A DNA stretch of 64,000 nucleotides, taken from Paralvinella palmiformis (Eukaryota > Annelida > Polychaeta > Terebellida > Alvinellidae). The DNA lies in assembly GCA_025642065.1 (NCBI GenBank), contig JAODUP010001043.1, forward strand, positions 2,501 to 66,500, in the 5' to 3' direction. The position numbers and the translations under genes are program-made. Shown here one piece after another: positions 49,808 to 62,926 of the stretch (its first letter is position 1; the number at the start of each line of letters is the position of its first letter). Under the pieces are notes generated by a model. That model was not told the DNA's origin and did no database searches. It saw only the letters and a list, made by a program, of their open reading frames with translations.

Positions 49808-50228
49808 GTATCCGAGTGTTTGCCGTCGAACAAAACCACGAATACCCTTTTTTGTATCTGATGATGTCGAACGAAATGTGTTGATATCGTGTTGAGATGG
49901 ATAGCTGTGTTGTTTGTTTGTTAATGTACATTATCGTTGTTGTTGTTGTTTGTTGTTGTTGTTGTTGTTTGTTTTTCGTTGTTACGTTTCGTCTTTGTTG
50001 AGGGTTTGGTCATCTATCATCTTAATCCTCCTCCTCATCTTCATCATCGACGTTATCATTATTTGTCATAACGGTAGACAACGTACAGGTGTTATAAGGT
50101 GTGGGTTTTAATGAGTTTTGTTTAGTTAATTATCGACAGATGGGTGACCACATTAAGGTAACCATGATAATAAGGATTTGTTTTTGTAGGTAGAAAACTA
50201 AAGAACAGAAACAACTATCTATGTGTAC

Positions 50229-50510
50229 ACGAACGTGTGTGTACGTCTATGTACGTGTATGTATGTGTATGTATGTATGTGTGTGTGTATGTAGGTAGGT
50301 AGATAGGTAGGTAGGGAGGTGTGCGTGCGTTTGTGTATGTAGGAAGGTAGGTAGGTAGTGAGGTAGGTAAGTATGTGTGTTTGTGTATGTATATATGTAT
50401 GTGTGTATGTATGGATGTATATATATATGTATGTATATAGGTATGTATATATGTGTGTGTGTATGTTTGTGTGTGGGGAGTGTATATGTGTGGGGGGTGT
50501 CTGTATGCGC
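50229..50510 (+). repeat. (GTAT)n/(GTAG)n/(GT)n block
   Basis: Mixed tetranucleotide and GT repeats. Confidence 0.85.
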
Positions 50511-50867
50511 GTGAGTGCTCATGTGTCTGAGGGGATTTAGACCTCTCAGCAGGTGTTAACGAATATCGTTTTGTCATAGAGAAAGCGAAACCATGTCCAC
50601 GTCTAACATAAATAGTCCCGATTTATCTACCATCTTTTCATCTAGCCTCCATCAGGTATAACCGTGTAACAATGGCTCCTGGGCACACACTAAATATGGG
50701 AATACCTGAGGTAGATGTATCCATCCAAGCATAAAATGTTTCCTGTTCTGGTATTCCCCCATTTTCCTGATATGGCTGATGGCCTTTCAATCAATAGTTC
50801 AATACACCTTTAGCAATAGATATCGTTAAAGTCTCGTTCTGTGACAGATGAAATATGGTCTTCACGA

Positions 50868-50985
50868 ACCAACCAGTTTCTATGGCTCAGTGGGTACGGC
50901 GCTATGCTACAAAACCCCAGACTGTGGGTTTGGATTCGAGACATACCTATATTTTTTAGATGTTTCCTTGGACAGTCGGCATTCT
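50868..50985 (+). mobile_element. tRNA-like SINE head
   Basis: TATGGCTCAGTGGGTACGGC and GTTTGGATTCGAGACATACC are the A- and B-box equivalents. The 3' limit of the element is unclear. Confidence 0.5.
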
Positions 50986-51344
50986 TTTCAATTGGCATAA
51001 AGACATCACTTGACCATGATCAGGAAGCCTCAAATGGACGATCCAGTAGGCATTCGAAACGGTACTCCCACCTTTCATAGTGCAGCCGAAGGGTGTCCCC
51101 TGGCTGCAGATGAAATATTGAAGAAACGTGATTCAGCCAGAAGCGATTTTATTTATCATCACATAATAATCGTTCTGGACCCTTTCACACGTTTATTTTC
51201 GATTTCATAAACGAACATTGGCAGTCCGTAAATGTGTATTCTTTGATTAGACCCAACAACCACACATCGTTAGTTATAGGAGCATATAACATATACTGGA
51301 GTCATGCTGTTTTGTAGTTCATTTACAGCTGATACAATCGATTA

Positions 51345-51435
51345 GCTCGCAGACTGTCTACGGGATATCAGCGGATTCGAGCTGAGTCCCTCAAGCGTTT
51401 TAGTTCTGCACTCAACCACTTAGCCACCATTCTCC
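51345..51435 (-). mobile_element. tRNA-like SINE head, minus strand
   Basis: On the minus strand GGTGGCTAAGTGGTTGAGTG and CAGCTCGAATCCGC give A and B boxes. Confidence 0.5.
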
Positions 51436-52769
51436 ATCCACCATCCATTATTTATCATGTCCAAGATCGTCTACCGACTATCCTGCCATCTATCATAATT
51501 AGCATAAATGTGTCAGCTTCTATGGTTATTATGACTAACCTACTTAATATCATCATCATCATAATGTTCATTTACGATAACCGACCTAATAATGTCGACC
51601 CTTATTGGTTTACCCAATTATTATACATCATTCTGTGAATAATTAACACTAATTTACTATTTATCTGTCCAACTCGGTCAAATGCTTGTTAGGCATCAAA
51701 GGGACGTCCTAGTATAAATCTGTTACTGTTACCTCGTCAACAAAAGATTTGTCTACTGGCTTAGAAATAAACAATTGACTTCATTTGTTTATGTATAATT
51801 GGCATACGTAGATTGTATAAAGGCCAATTGATGCGGTATTTGCATTTAACAATTAAATAACACCCTAACGTCGCCACATTCATCAGACACCTTTATTTAA
51901 TCCTCTCCCTGCTGTTCTCTTCGCTAACACCTTCCAATCGAAGCTGCAAAACCAAAAATATATATTTAATTACACGAATGTCAATATTTATTTGATATGA
52001 ATTTATCTGATTCACAACTTAACATCTGTTATAGAAATTTCCCTTTTGTTTCTAAAAATCAGCAATTCGTCGAAATAGGATACATTCTCCAAAGAATCAA
52101 GGAATAATATAAGTATTGGAGGGATACTGTTTTCTTCCGAATGATAAAATTATGAAATTCCACATATTTCCTGAGGAAAATTCTGAAATCTGATTATTTC
52201 ATGCACAAAGAAGTAATTCTTCGTTAGCATCGTCGAAATATAATTTCATCTGATCCAGAATATCAGTCACCCACGTTTGAGAACATGGATTTGGGTTTCC
52301 CTGGATGTATGTAATATTCGCCTACGTTTTCACAGTACACTGATGTCTGGATCGGGCAGGAGGCGTGGATTCAGTATTAGAAGGTAAGACGGCCGAAGCT
52401 TTCCGGATATCTGGAGCCAGCCAGCATGCTGATTGCATATACCACGATCGCTAATATTAGACGTATTAATGCATGTAATGCTAGTCGGCAGAACGTCGAC
52501 TCAGTCGGGACTCGTCCCGTCTCGATCCCCGTGACAAATCGAATTCGAGTTCCATTCGCAGCGATTAATGGTAGAATGATGTAGGTATTTATTGTTACGA
52601 GCATGCAGCTTTGTCACACGCATGTTTTGATCTGCCATAGTGTTACCGATAATTAATGATTACCCTTCAAATTTGTACAGACATATTATTTGGGATATCA
52701 TTGTAGAGCGCCTTTGAATGGCTCCTGCTAGTAAGAGAGGTTTATTAAATATAGAATATTATAATTATT

Positions 52770-52806
<37 letters not shown>

Positions 52807-53114
52807 CTATGACTATATATTTTTTGTATATTATTATTATTATTATTATTATTATTACTTTAGTTTTGTATTGTGAATATTTTAATATAGCTTATGTTAT
52901 AAAAGGTCCATGGATGAGTTCTCTATTTCTAATTGTAATGCGATTGTAATGTTTCTATTACACGCCATGGATTAAACATGAATAATAGCTTGTCATCGTA
53001 ACGCTGACATAAATATCTACTTCGTCTGTGGAACTGAAATACGATATCCTATTTTTAGAATGTTATTCATGGATTTATACAATTGTGGCGTTAGGACTGA
53101 AACACTTCCGATAA

Positions 53115-53697
53115 ACGTAATGCTATGATTAGGCTTCATAATACCGAAACATGAATCCCAATAATGGCAGTTGGGCTTCATAATACTGGAACATGACTCC
53201 CAATAATGGCAGTTGGACTTCATAATACCGGAACATGAATCCCAATAATGGCAGTTGGGCTTCATAATACTGGAACATGACTCCCAATAATGGCAGTTGG
53301 GCTTCATAATACTGGAACATGACTCCCAATAATGGCAGTTGGGCTTCATAATACCGGAACATGAATCCCAATAATGGCAGTTGGGCTTCATAATACTGGA
53401 ACATGACTCCCAATAATGGCAGTTGGGCTTCATAATACTGGAACATGAATCCCAATAATGGCAGTTGGGCTTCATAATACTGGAACATGACTCCCAATAA
53501 TGGCAGTTGGGCTTCATAATACTGGAACATGACTCCCAATAATGGCAGTTGGGCTTCATAATACTGGAACATGACTCCCAATAATGGCAGTTGGGCTTCC
53601 TAATACTGGAACATGACTCCCAATAATGGCACTTGGGCTTCATAATACTGGCGCATGACTCCCAATAATGGCAGTTGGGCTTCATAATACTGGAACA
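53115..53697 (-). repeat. 42-bp minisatellite, open in two frames
   Basis: About 13 copies of a 42-bp unit (CAATAATGGCAGTTGGGCTT, then CATAATACTGGAACATGACT and CC). Because 42 is a multiple of three, two minus-strand frames stay open; one reads as repeats of MKPNCHYWESCSSI, the other of a VMFQYYEAQLPLLG unit. Units differ mainly at GAATCCC versus GACTCCC. Nothing around it supports a gene, so it is called a repeat. Confidence 0.9.
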
Positions 53698-53989
53698 CGA
53701 TTTTCACGACAGCACTTTGATTGAATATTTGGCCTTGTTACCTGTTAGTTGAGTAAGCATAGAATTATTTTCAGCAAAAAAAGATGCAGGCGCCAGACAG
53801 AACCTATTGGATATATTCTCCACTATACCCGTGCATGAACATTTACCCACAATGTGTGCATTCGACCGATGTGCTACATTATGTCATTGTACTGGCAGAC
53901 AAGTATTCCGATTTCCCATTATTCTAAGAATCTCAAATAACGAAAATGTGGGGCTTATTCTTAGGTACGTAAATAATAAAATGTGCAGA

Positions 53990-54625
53990 AGTTTGGTTCA
54001 AGCCCTTATAATTTGACGACTGGACTATGGCAATCCAATATTGTATAACACCCCACCTCTTTCTCAAAGAGTGTGGTGGTGTCTACGGCGTACGGGGTAC
54101 ACAGAACCGGAATGCACATCTGGAAATAGGTGCTCGCAAAAAGGGGAACATAAAACACCAGTTTTGTTCGAACGGCACTAGCTTTCTGTACGTTTCAGAT
54201 CGCTCACTATACAATATCCTGTTTCACGCACACTCAACGTACTGGGCGGAGTAGCACCGACTTATCTAAACGATCTGATCCAAAAGTATATATATATCAG
54301 TGAGACTACTGCGATCTATGTCTTGGTTTATTTTTGAAGGTGTCACCAAGTAGCTCAGCAATAGGCCAGGAAGAAGAAAAGCCTGCCCAGCATCAGCTCT
54401 CAGGCTGTACGATAAATGGCCTAATCGTATTAAATAGTTTATTGGGTTAGGAAACCCCACTTATTTAAATGACCCGATATACAACATCTATAGTTTTGTG
54501 TGTTTGTGTATCAAAATATGTTTGTACGACATCAGCCGAAAAAAATAGTTTTAATTATGTTCTCATTGTAAATCACTTTAGAACAGTTCAAGTTAATTAA
54601 GACGATATATTATTATTATTATTAT
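53990..54625 (+). mobile_element. CR1/L2-type LINE, 3' end, more decayed copy
   Basis: GGACTATGGCAATCC (LDYGNP) starts a broken version of the same reverse-transcriptase end, with TTATCTAAACGATCTGATCC (YLNDLI) and GGCCTAATCGTATTAAATAG. It ends with TAGAACAGTTCAAGTTAATT and a (TTA)n tail. Multiple frame breaks. Confidence 0.75.
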
Positions 54626-54686
54626 TATTATTAGAATTATTAGAATTATTAGCATTATTATTGTTGTTTTGTTGTTGTTTTTGTTG

Positions 54687-54723
<37 letters not shown>

Positions 54724-55329
54724 TATCTCAACGAACCTACATCTGATTTGTCTGCCATTTTAATATCTTGGCGCTGTTAGTGGGACCCATGTTAGAGGAG
54801 CTCCGTGCAGGATGGAATATCTAATTATTGTTTTGTTTTGTTGGATCCCGAATTTTATGTAAAAGTCATCGGCTATGGACATAAACTGGACCGGGGTCGA
54901 TTGTTTACGCGACATACAGCTTACTCTTAGGTCATATCACGGTGACATTAGCGACGGCACGCCGAGACACGTAATCACACGTCCTGGCTCCTCGGTGGCG
55001 TCCTTAGTAACATAAACGACAACAACTTCGGGATTGGATAGCTAAAAAAGGGGGATTCGGGCGATATTTGAGGAAGGCGTCTTATGACACGTTTGTCAAC
55101 CTCAATGGTCCGTCGTCGGAATCTCAGTGACGCACGGATCCCTTTGAACACCCCCCCCCTCCCAAAGTAGAAACCTTTGGACGACGCTGTGCTATTTTAT
55201 AAATATGTCATTACAGCGGTCTTTGGGAAGAGAAAGATACCAACATATACAGAATATCAATGACATTGCCACAATATCCTATCGCGACTGTTTACTAAAT
55301 TCTTTTTATTATTTCACAGTTATAGAGGA

Positions 55330-55391
55330 CCACACACACACGCACACACGCACACACGCACACACACACACACAAACACACACACACATAT

Positions 55392-55439
<48 letters not shown>

Positions 55440-55440
55440 T
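55330..55440 (+). repeat. (CA)n(TA)n microsatellite
   Basis: CA with GCACACAC interruptions, then TA. Confidence 0.9.
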
Positions 55441-55721
55441 AAACGTTTATAATATTTAAGCATTCATGGCGGACGATACGAAATAAACATATATCATTAA
55501 AAATATATTTGTTTTTATTCGTTTCTACTCTACTGCTCCATTTCTAAGTGAGCTCTTACTCTACAACGTTTACCCAATTTAGCTTTACCCAGTTTTACTT
55601 TTACCCAGTTTGACCTTACCCATGGAGATTGAGAATGATGAGAATTGGCCAATGATATTTTTCTCTGCCATATTATCTATATCTTTTTTAATAGACCTAG
55701 CTAATGTAGAAGAAGAGTAAT

Positions 55722-55855
<134 letters not shown>

Positions 55856-56063
55856 TTATATACTATTGTTGACTTTCTCTCATAGGTCACGTGTTGAGTG
55901 AACTGTACAAATATTCTTCTTTCCTCTTCATTTTACTTTTACGAAACAATTAGTAGAGATAGAAGATTATTATATTAATATTAAAATAAACTAATTGGCT
56001 TTAGGAAGCTTTATTAATGTTGGCTGATGTTACTGATCGTTTTAAGTATGTTTGTCTTTTCAG

Positions 56064-56136
56064 ACCGGGGGAGTATCAGAGCACGTTAAGTATAGCCTGG
56101 GAGGCGCTTCTGCACGAAACGCAAGCCGATGCGCAG
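56064..56136 (+). CDS. Exon 3 of F-BAR protein (residues 69-93)
   Basis: A short 73-base exon behind a strong acceptor (tgtcttttcag) and before the donor gtatgtga. It completes the arginine codon and encodes RPGEYQSTLSIAWEALLHET followed by QADAQ, ending in phase 0. The pattern S-x-x-W-x-x-L-x-x-E-T is typical of the second segment of F-BAR domains, where a conserved tryptophan-containing helix packs against the core. FES/FER and several other F-BAR proteins have a comparable S-W-x-x-L/M segment in this place. Confidence 0.83.
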
Positions 56137-57967
56137 GTATGTGAATTAAAGAGATGAACGTACAAGAACAGCTGGGTGATCTAGATATACAGCTGTGCTC
56201 AGCGACTGTACAAGCGCGCGAAGCGGTTAAATCGATGTGAAATAGATAATTACGGTGTGCACGTTTGTTGATAATAATTACAGGTGTATGGACGGGAAGC
56301 CGGAATAATAATCAAAGGAAAGTAATTAAAATGAACGATATTGTGGTTGATCAAATTGATTCTATTTACTGAACAATCAGTTTATTCTTCTTACACTGAA
56401 ATATTAATAAAGCTTTATTATCTTAAAATGGACTAAGATAACAGCTTTCTAAATTTAACGTTAAATATCTGGATTCGTTGTAAATAGGCCACATAAACAT
56501 GATATTATAAAAAATAAATAACAACAGTAAATTAAATTAAATAATAATTCGGCTCATATTGACGGTAAGATGATTTTATATCAATTAACAAGCTGATTGA
56601 TGTTTAATTTATAACAGTTTCTTTGATTGTTCATTCAACTTGCTGATGCTCTAATTAATCATTTGATAAGTGATGAGTTATTTTTAATCTTGTAAATAAT
56701 TAAGAACCTGTCAAAATCCTGCTCTTTTTAATGACTGATAACAAAAGCAAAGGCGGACCCTTGGAAAATCAGTGCTTATCAGATTGAAAATGACATCTTC
56801 TTGCCTAATTGGCGTCATTGGGAAATATGTGTTCGTGTTGTTGTTACAAGAAATCCATGATATAATTTTTAGCTGGCATGAATGATATTTGTGTATAGTC
56901 TGATAGGCTTTTTGTAAATATTATGATGTACGTTTACTAACAAGAAATGTTCCCACCAAACTTCTAAACGAGTAGAGATTTGATACAATTCGAAAATACC
57001 ATGAAGCATTCGACATCACAACAATATTAAGCCATCAACTATAGCCAATACATATCAAATATTACAGTTTGGATACCGATTGATCTAAGCATTGAAGTCC
57101 CCAACCATAGACAGCCACCTACTCATTCTATGAGGAACATATTAAATTTACTTTCTATTGTCTTTATCACCTCCCCCCCCCCCACCATCTATTATAATCC
57201 TGGCTAACACCCTTCTAATTATCACTGACAAGAAAATAAATAATTAAGGACAAACCTTTCTGAATTGTACAACGTTTTAATTCAGTAATTATGGCTAGCC
57301 ATTAAAGCTCAACTGCCTGCCGCAAAATGATGAATGCATCAATACACAAAAAACACTCCCAAAATAGCCCATTCTTAAATCGTAGGATTCACATCCAGCG
57401 TTATCTGTTTTTCCTTTTGATGTTGTATCTCTCAATAAAGCGTTCGACACTAATGACCTTATTTCCTTAAACGGCAGGTGCACGACAATATAATGTTCTC
57501 CGGATTGTGGATTCTAATCCGATTGACGTCTGTGTTTATGGGATGTTTCTCTCTTGAGGATTGTCTCTCGGCCATATGTTCCAGCTGTGACCAACGTCGA
57601 GGCTCAGCTACTTATTTACTCACTCACTATTTCACTCATTCACTTTAGTAGGGTAAATTGGAAAATGGTGTACTGGAACATGCCTTCTAAACCTGATCAT
57701 TCAAGATTGAATGCTGAATATATTTCGCCCAAAAAACAACCTCTAGGATTTAGAAAAGAGTGAACCGTTTGATCTATTGATTTAGCTGTCATTTGGTTCT
57801 CCAAAGTGCCCAATATTCCATAAGATGAACAATGGCGATGAGTCATTTGCCGAGACCCGGACATTAAGGAGTAATATATTGTTGGATGACCTGAGATTTC
57901 GTGATGGCATCATGATGCCAAAGAGATAAATCAGGTGTTCAGGTGTGTCGTTGTAAATGTAAATATT

Positions 57968-58141
57968 GCAGTTTTACGGCCGCTTTTGTGCACAAGGTAG
58001 GCTAAATGGGCCGAGTGACCTCCAAAGGTAATGAGGCGAAGTAAAAGATAAAACACCATTCAGACATAGCCCGCCTGGGGTTTGAAGCCAGGTGTTTTCT
58101 ATGTTTGGCCAACCGCGCTACCAGTTAGGCTATGGAGTGCG
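57968..58141 (-). mobile_element. SINE (main family), minus strand
   Basis: AGTTTTACGGCCGCTTTTGT, GGCTAAATGGGCCGAGTGAC and GGGGTTTGAAGCCAGGTG in family order; no clean duplication at the ends. Confidence 0.8.
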
Positions 58142-58758
58142 TCGCTGTGACTAGATTTCCACTTTGTTAGTTTCGTGTGAACCCGGTGCCATATTAAATA
58201 AAATAGTCAGATGAATGAACTGCATTAGAACAAGTCTTGTATTTAATGATGGTGGTGAATTATCCTTTTATCCGCAGTAATTTAAAATCGTTTCTCTCCG
58301 TCATTAGAACATTCTCTGGATCTCAGCCTTAGCCAATCATTTCGCTGGTGGCTTATTCCTAAATATTTAGAAATCAAGCACTTTCCACTCTTAACCTACA
58401 AGATTGGGCCCGAACTGAGCTTTGATTTCAGAAAAGATCTCTTCACGAACCAGTCTCGTAAAAACTGATCTCAAAACAGAAACGACTTAACCGCTTGTCA
58501 TCGAAACGGTATCTCCCGGATAAGATACTGAAATTACTGATAACACGCACTTAATATTAAATATATATAGAATGTAGGTGGCAGCACATAGGCCAATGTG
58601 GGGATAAGAACTCGTTGATGGCCACTATCACTTATAGCAACCATAACAATAATTAAGACACAGTATCACTGACACGTCGATTGTCATATGGAGCATAACA
58701 TCAACCAATCTATATATAATCATTGTTACTAGAAATAGAAGTGTTGATATCACCCATC

Positions 58759-58953
58759 GGGCGCCTCCGTGGTCTAGCGGTAGCGTGCTGGACCACAGAT
58801 CACTACCACCCGTGTTCGAATCCCGGCGTGGGCATATCTGAAGATTGTTTCGTCTTTGACTTCGTCTCATTACCTTTGGAGGTCGCTCGGCTCATTTAGC
58901 CTACCTTGTGCACAAATATTGGCCGTAAAACATCAATCATCATCATCACCATC
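58759..58953 (+). mobile_element. SINE (main family), young copy with perfect 16-bp target-site duplication
   Basis: Full copy close to the apparent consensus. GTTGATATCACCCATC at 58743-58758 is repeated exactly at 58954-58969. Confidence 0.9.
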
Positions 58954-59178
58954 GTTGATATCACCCATCAGTGATCAGGTGGATTAGTTTATATGAAGTA
59001 TTGTCTCACCTACAAGTATGGATCTTAATGAAGTATGGTTAGTTATGTTTATCAGATTTATCTCACTATCATTGTAATAATTGTTGGCTAAACTTTATTT
59101 AAAACAAGCGTATATTCGTTTGCAGTCTATCATTCAATCAATCAATCAATCAATCAATCAACCTATCTATTTATGAAT

Positions 59179-59232
<54 letters not shown>

Positions 59233-59975
59233 TCTCTCTTCCACACACATTGACTCACACGTACATACTCCCACCCTTAACCGAACATATACATCCTAGG
59301 TCTCTATATAATAAACCCTTTTTCACATCTAATAACCCAGATGAATCGTCTATGCGATAAACAAATCCTCAATTTTCGTGTTTAAGTCTTTTAGCACACC
59401 TCTATGCTGAGTGGGTGTGTGTATCTTCGTGCGTGGGTGAGTGTGTTCGTGTGTTTGTTTGTGTGTTTTATGTTACATATAATAAAGGCGTGGGCTCAGG
59501 TTTTCGTGATGTTTATAATTCTTATAAGAAACCTTTATCAAGTGCATGTGTCTAAAGTATTTACTTTGCCAGCAATATTTATACCACAATTCCCTAGCTA
59601 GTTTTAAATTTAAAATCAGAATCTAGAAACTGTTAACCTTTGTAGTCTTTGTATAGAACGAAGCGCTGTTACTATAATCAAAAAACTGTTTTGATTAGAG
59701 TAATTGAAAATAAACCAAATTTCCAATTTTTCTTTCATAGCTGTAAAGATACCAAAACACACATATTAATAGTAATTAACTGTGTGTACTGAAATCTGAT
59801 TGCTGTCAGTAATGAATGTTTATTGCAGCTTCGGTTGAGATCTACTTCAGGAAATATTGCTTTGTTTTACTGAAGTAATTACTAGGGCTGAGAATGTGTG
59901 TGTGTGCGTGTGTGTGTGTGTGTGCGTGTGCGTGTGCGTGTGCGTGTGCGTGTGCGTGTGCGTGCGCGTGCGTTA

Positions 59976-60115
59976 GCTATGTATAATAAGGCACAGGCAC
60001 AGAGAATCTCGAACCATGAATTCAAACTCTGGACGTTTCTTCAGGGGACTGAATCCAGAGTGGCGACTTTTCTTGCTGAGACATGTGTAATGTCTCACCA
60101 GTCCCTAAGCCGCCA
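59976..60115 (+). repeat. Dispersed repeat core after (GTGC)n tract, copy 2
   Basis: Plus-strand partner of the 27.6 kb repeat; the frame reads MYNKAQAQRISNHEFKLWTF. It directly follows a GTGTGC-rich microsatellite, as the other copy does in its own orientation. Confidence 0.85.
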
Positions 60116-60518
60116 AGCAAAATCAAAATACGAATCACCTACAGCCGTGGAGTTTGGGCATAAAACACCCAAGTCAGATCACGGCAGTAGTGAGAATGTT
60201 TAGCTTAATTATCTAAGCAGCCCTATGTATAGCTATTTTTCAATTGCTGTATCTTTCTTCAAAGCAATACTATATAAACTATATAACCCAATTGTCACTG
60301 TCTTCAAAGATCCAGTTTTTACAACGGGCAGGCGTCATGAAGCCACTACTATTAAAACTATTTCGCTTAATTGCTATTAAAAGACTGACATCTGCGCTGA
60401 AGCAGACCGTAATTCGCGTCATAGCTTCCGTACTGTTTGAACTGTGTTATCTATCATTTTCAAACCTGACCTAATTTATGCTATTCTAACTATTGTAGTT
60501 CTTAAATGTTATTTATGA

Positions 60519-60552
<34 letters not shown>

Positions 60553-60665
60553 TGTGTGTATATATGAGTGTGTGTGTGTGTGCCACTGTCTTCTACATAT
60601 TTGTTTATCCTTTCAAATATATAAGTACTTAATTACCACATAATTATTTCTCCTCATTTTAACAG

Positions 60666-60818
60666 ACTCATGCTGATACGGCGAATCTACTAATAAAAAA
60701 TGTATGTAATCCTCTACTGGACATAGGAACTTATAAAAAAAGCCAATCGAAAAAATTATTCACGTTTAGAGAAAGCTTTGAATCCCTGCTTACTGCCGGT
60801 GAAAACGACTTACATAAG
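60666..60818 (+). CDS. Exon 4 of F-BAR protein (residues 94-144)
   Basis: A 153-base, phase 0-0 exon with acceptor ctcattttaacag and donor gttagtat. It encodes 51 residues: THADTANLLIKNVCNPLLDI, then a lysine- and serine-rich turn (KKSQSKK) and an amphipathic segment ending AGENDLHK. The H-A-D/E-x-x-x-x-L...P-L pattern matches the part of FES/FER that follows the tryptophan helix. Basic clusters such as KKSQSKK are what an F-BAR surface uses to contact acidic lipids, though that role is inferred. Confidence 0.84.
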
Positions 60819-62620
60819 GTTAGTATGGTTTCTTTACTGATGTTTTAATCTTCCATAAGTTTTTATTCAACATCACACGAATAAAACATTTTGTTGAAAC
60901 GAAACGAGCGCATTTAGAAAGGGCAAAATTTGTGGAAGAATATGATGGTAAATATTTCGCGAATACGAAGAGATCTTCGGAATATACTGCCGCCGCAAAG
61001 TTTTGTGGTTTACTTAATCGACCAATCAAATTAATTCATGAAATAAAAGTAACAAAAGTTGAACAATTGCCGAAACTTTTAATGACGTAGGATTTGTGGA
61101 TTTAAATGGTTTGTATAAAAGTAGTAATAACGTAATAATGTTAAAATAAATATGTTTGATTGGAAATATCAAAAGCTTGAGGAAATTAACACATTTCGAT
61201 GTCTACTATCAATTTAAAATTCGTCGTCTCTGAGCAAGTTTATTTATATTGAAACTTTAAAGCGTAGGAGAATGTTTATATTAAGATATTTAAATAATGT
61301 CGGAAAAGGCTTTATTTACTACCTCTAAAGCATCAAAGGACACATTCTATAACAGTGTATATGTCAAAAGGATCGACCGAAATAGTTTTATAACAGAGTA
61401 GGTATTCTTCAATCCGTTTACGGCCATATCAAAACGCAGAGATAGATAAATAGGTCATGGAATCTCTGAAGCCAAAACATGGGATTGAAAAAAAACGTTC
61501 ATACATACGTAAGTCGTAGTTTTGAAGCTCGATCTTGTAAGGGTTTCTAGCAAATCCTACCAATGGCTCGGCCGCGTTATTGATTAGCCGGATGACGTTA
61601 TGATTTATTACAATCATAACGTACTCGTCAATATTATGATTATTTCGATTCAGGCTCGTGTACAGCTGATGACAGTTAATAATTTTAAGCATTTAGCCGG
61701 CGCGTCACCGGCGTGAGGATAATGTCTAGATGTATATTTGTTGCCAACATTTTATAGAAGTGTTCGCCTACTCTAAGGACTTCAAGGCTTGATCTGGAAG
61801 AAGGACTTTTACAAATCCCCATCAACGTCTTTTCCCTTTCTGGAGCTCAGTTTCAATTACTCAGTGAACGTATCATCCACGTCTCAGTCAGTCGGTGGAT
61901 CCGAACTGAGGTCGTTCTCTGTTTAGCCTATTATTCCACCACTGGACTGTCTTGATCTTCTTCGTCAGACCAACGAACGGGATCCTGCCTGCGGCAATTT
62001 GTTTTATGATTGCCCGTATATTCCGGATCAAGGAACGGTGTACTATCCAGAGCAAACAGATAATGGATATCTGTTTTATATGGAAATTAACTGGTAATCG
62101 ATAAAGAAGAAAAATTGAAATATCTCTTTGAAACCAAAACTGATTCAGAAAAAGAAGAAGCCTCTAAAATTCGCCAAAAATGAACTCTCGTTAACGAAAT
62201 AGGCCGAGTCATTCATAATTTACAAGCATGTGTTTGGTGTTCTTTTGTCGTAGGAATGTGCCGACTTAAGCTAGTGTTTTTGCTTTGGCGTAAAATATGT
62301 ATAATTATATTTGTGTGTGTGTGTGTGGGGTGCGCGAGATTGTATGTGCGTGCGTGTTTGTAGGTGTGGTGTATGTTTGTGCATGCGTGTATGTGGGTGT
62401 GGGCCAGTATGTGCATGCGTGTGTGCGTACGTGCGAATGTGTGCGTATGTGTATGAGTGTTTGTCTGTGTGTGCGTGCGTGCATGCGTGTCTGAGTGTAG
62501 ACGTGTGCGTGAGACAAAGATGAGGCTTTTATTTCAACTATTAATCACTGGCCTAGCACATCAGCCGCATTGATCTCAGATATCTAATCTTGATGACCTA
62601 TCTATTCTGATCTATTACAG
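60819..62620 (+). other. Intron 4 of F-BAR gene (1.8 kb)
   Basis: Bounded by gttagtat and tctattacag, phase 0. Mostly unique AT-rich sequence, a weak minus-strand tRNA-like head near 61.88-61.96 kb and a GT-rich microsatellite at 62.31-62.51 kb. If the F-BAR coil really is shorter than in relatives, a missed small exon would most likely be sought here; none stood out by eye. Confidence 0.7.
62305..62515 (+). repeat. GT/GC-rich microsatellite
   Basis: Imperfect GTGT and GCGT repeats about 100 bases before exon 5. Confidence 0.85.
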
Positions 62621-62797
62621 TACCATACAGCTTATGTGGACGCCTACCAGTTATATAGAAGTAACCTGAACACCAGAGACTCAGCCAAGTTTACTAGCGC
62701 TTATAATAATGCTCACAATGAGTACATTTTGCAACTGAAGATGACTAATTGTTTAGAAGATGAATATCATCAAACGGCATTACCTTATTTATTAGAG
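62621..62797 (+). CDS. Exon 5 of F-BAR protein (residues 145-203), most diagnostic segment
   Basis: A 177-base, phase 0-0 exon with acceptor tctattacag and donor gtaagact. It encodes 59 residues: a YHTAYVDAYQLY coil, a short turn (NLNTRDSAK), then AHNEYILQLK at residues 174-183 and ALPYLLE at residues 197-203. This spacing of H-N-x-Y-x-L and L-P-x-L-L is the best family clue in the gene. FES/FER carry an equivalent motif with the same spacing, and FCHSD proteins have a related N-D-Y-x-L-x-L-A-A-A-N-A version. No stop codon or frameshift is present. Confidence 0.86.
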
Positions 62798-62857
62798 GTA
62801 AGACTATAGGTGTCAAATTACAACTTGGGCCCCGTTTGGGGTGGGTGATGACAAGTG

Positions 62858-62926
<69 letters not shown>

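Larger units (their letters stand above)
56137..60665 (+). other. Intron 3 of F-BAR gene (4.5 kb)
   Basis: Bounded by gtatgtga and ctcattttaacag, phase 0. The first 1.8 kb is plain AT-rich sequence with no recognisable feature. Then come two SINE copies in opposite orientation (57.97 and 58.76 kb), a TA tract at 59.18-59.23 kb, and the second copy of a microsatellite-flanked dispersed repeat at 59.98-60.12 kb. Confidence 0.75.

Noticed and set aside
49808..49895. Extension of exon 2 through its donor (frame stays open to 49895)
   Set aside because: The helical F-BAR pattern stops at the GT donor, and exon 3 continues it in the correct phase.
53017..53685. 222-codon minus-strand repeat protein
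   Set aside because: The 42-bp period alone keeps the frame open, a second frame is open as well, and there is no splice or homology support.
58759..58830. Functional tRNA genes at the many A/B-box pairs
   Set aside because: Acceptor and anticodon stems do not pair, and the heads are followed by SINE bodies, tails and target-site duplications.
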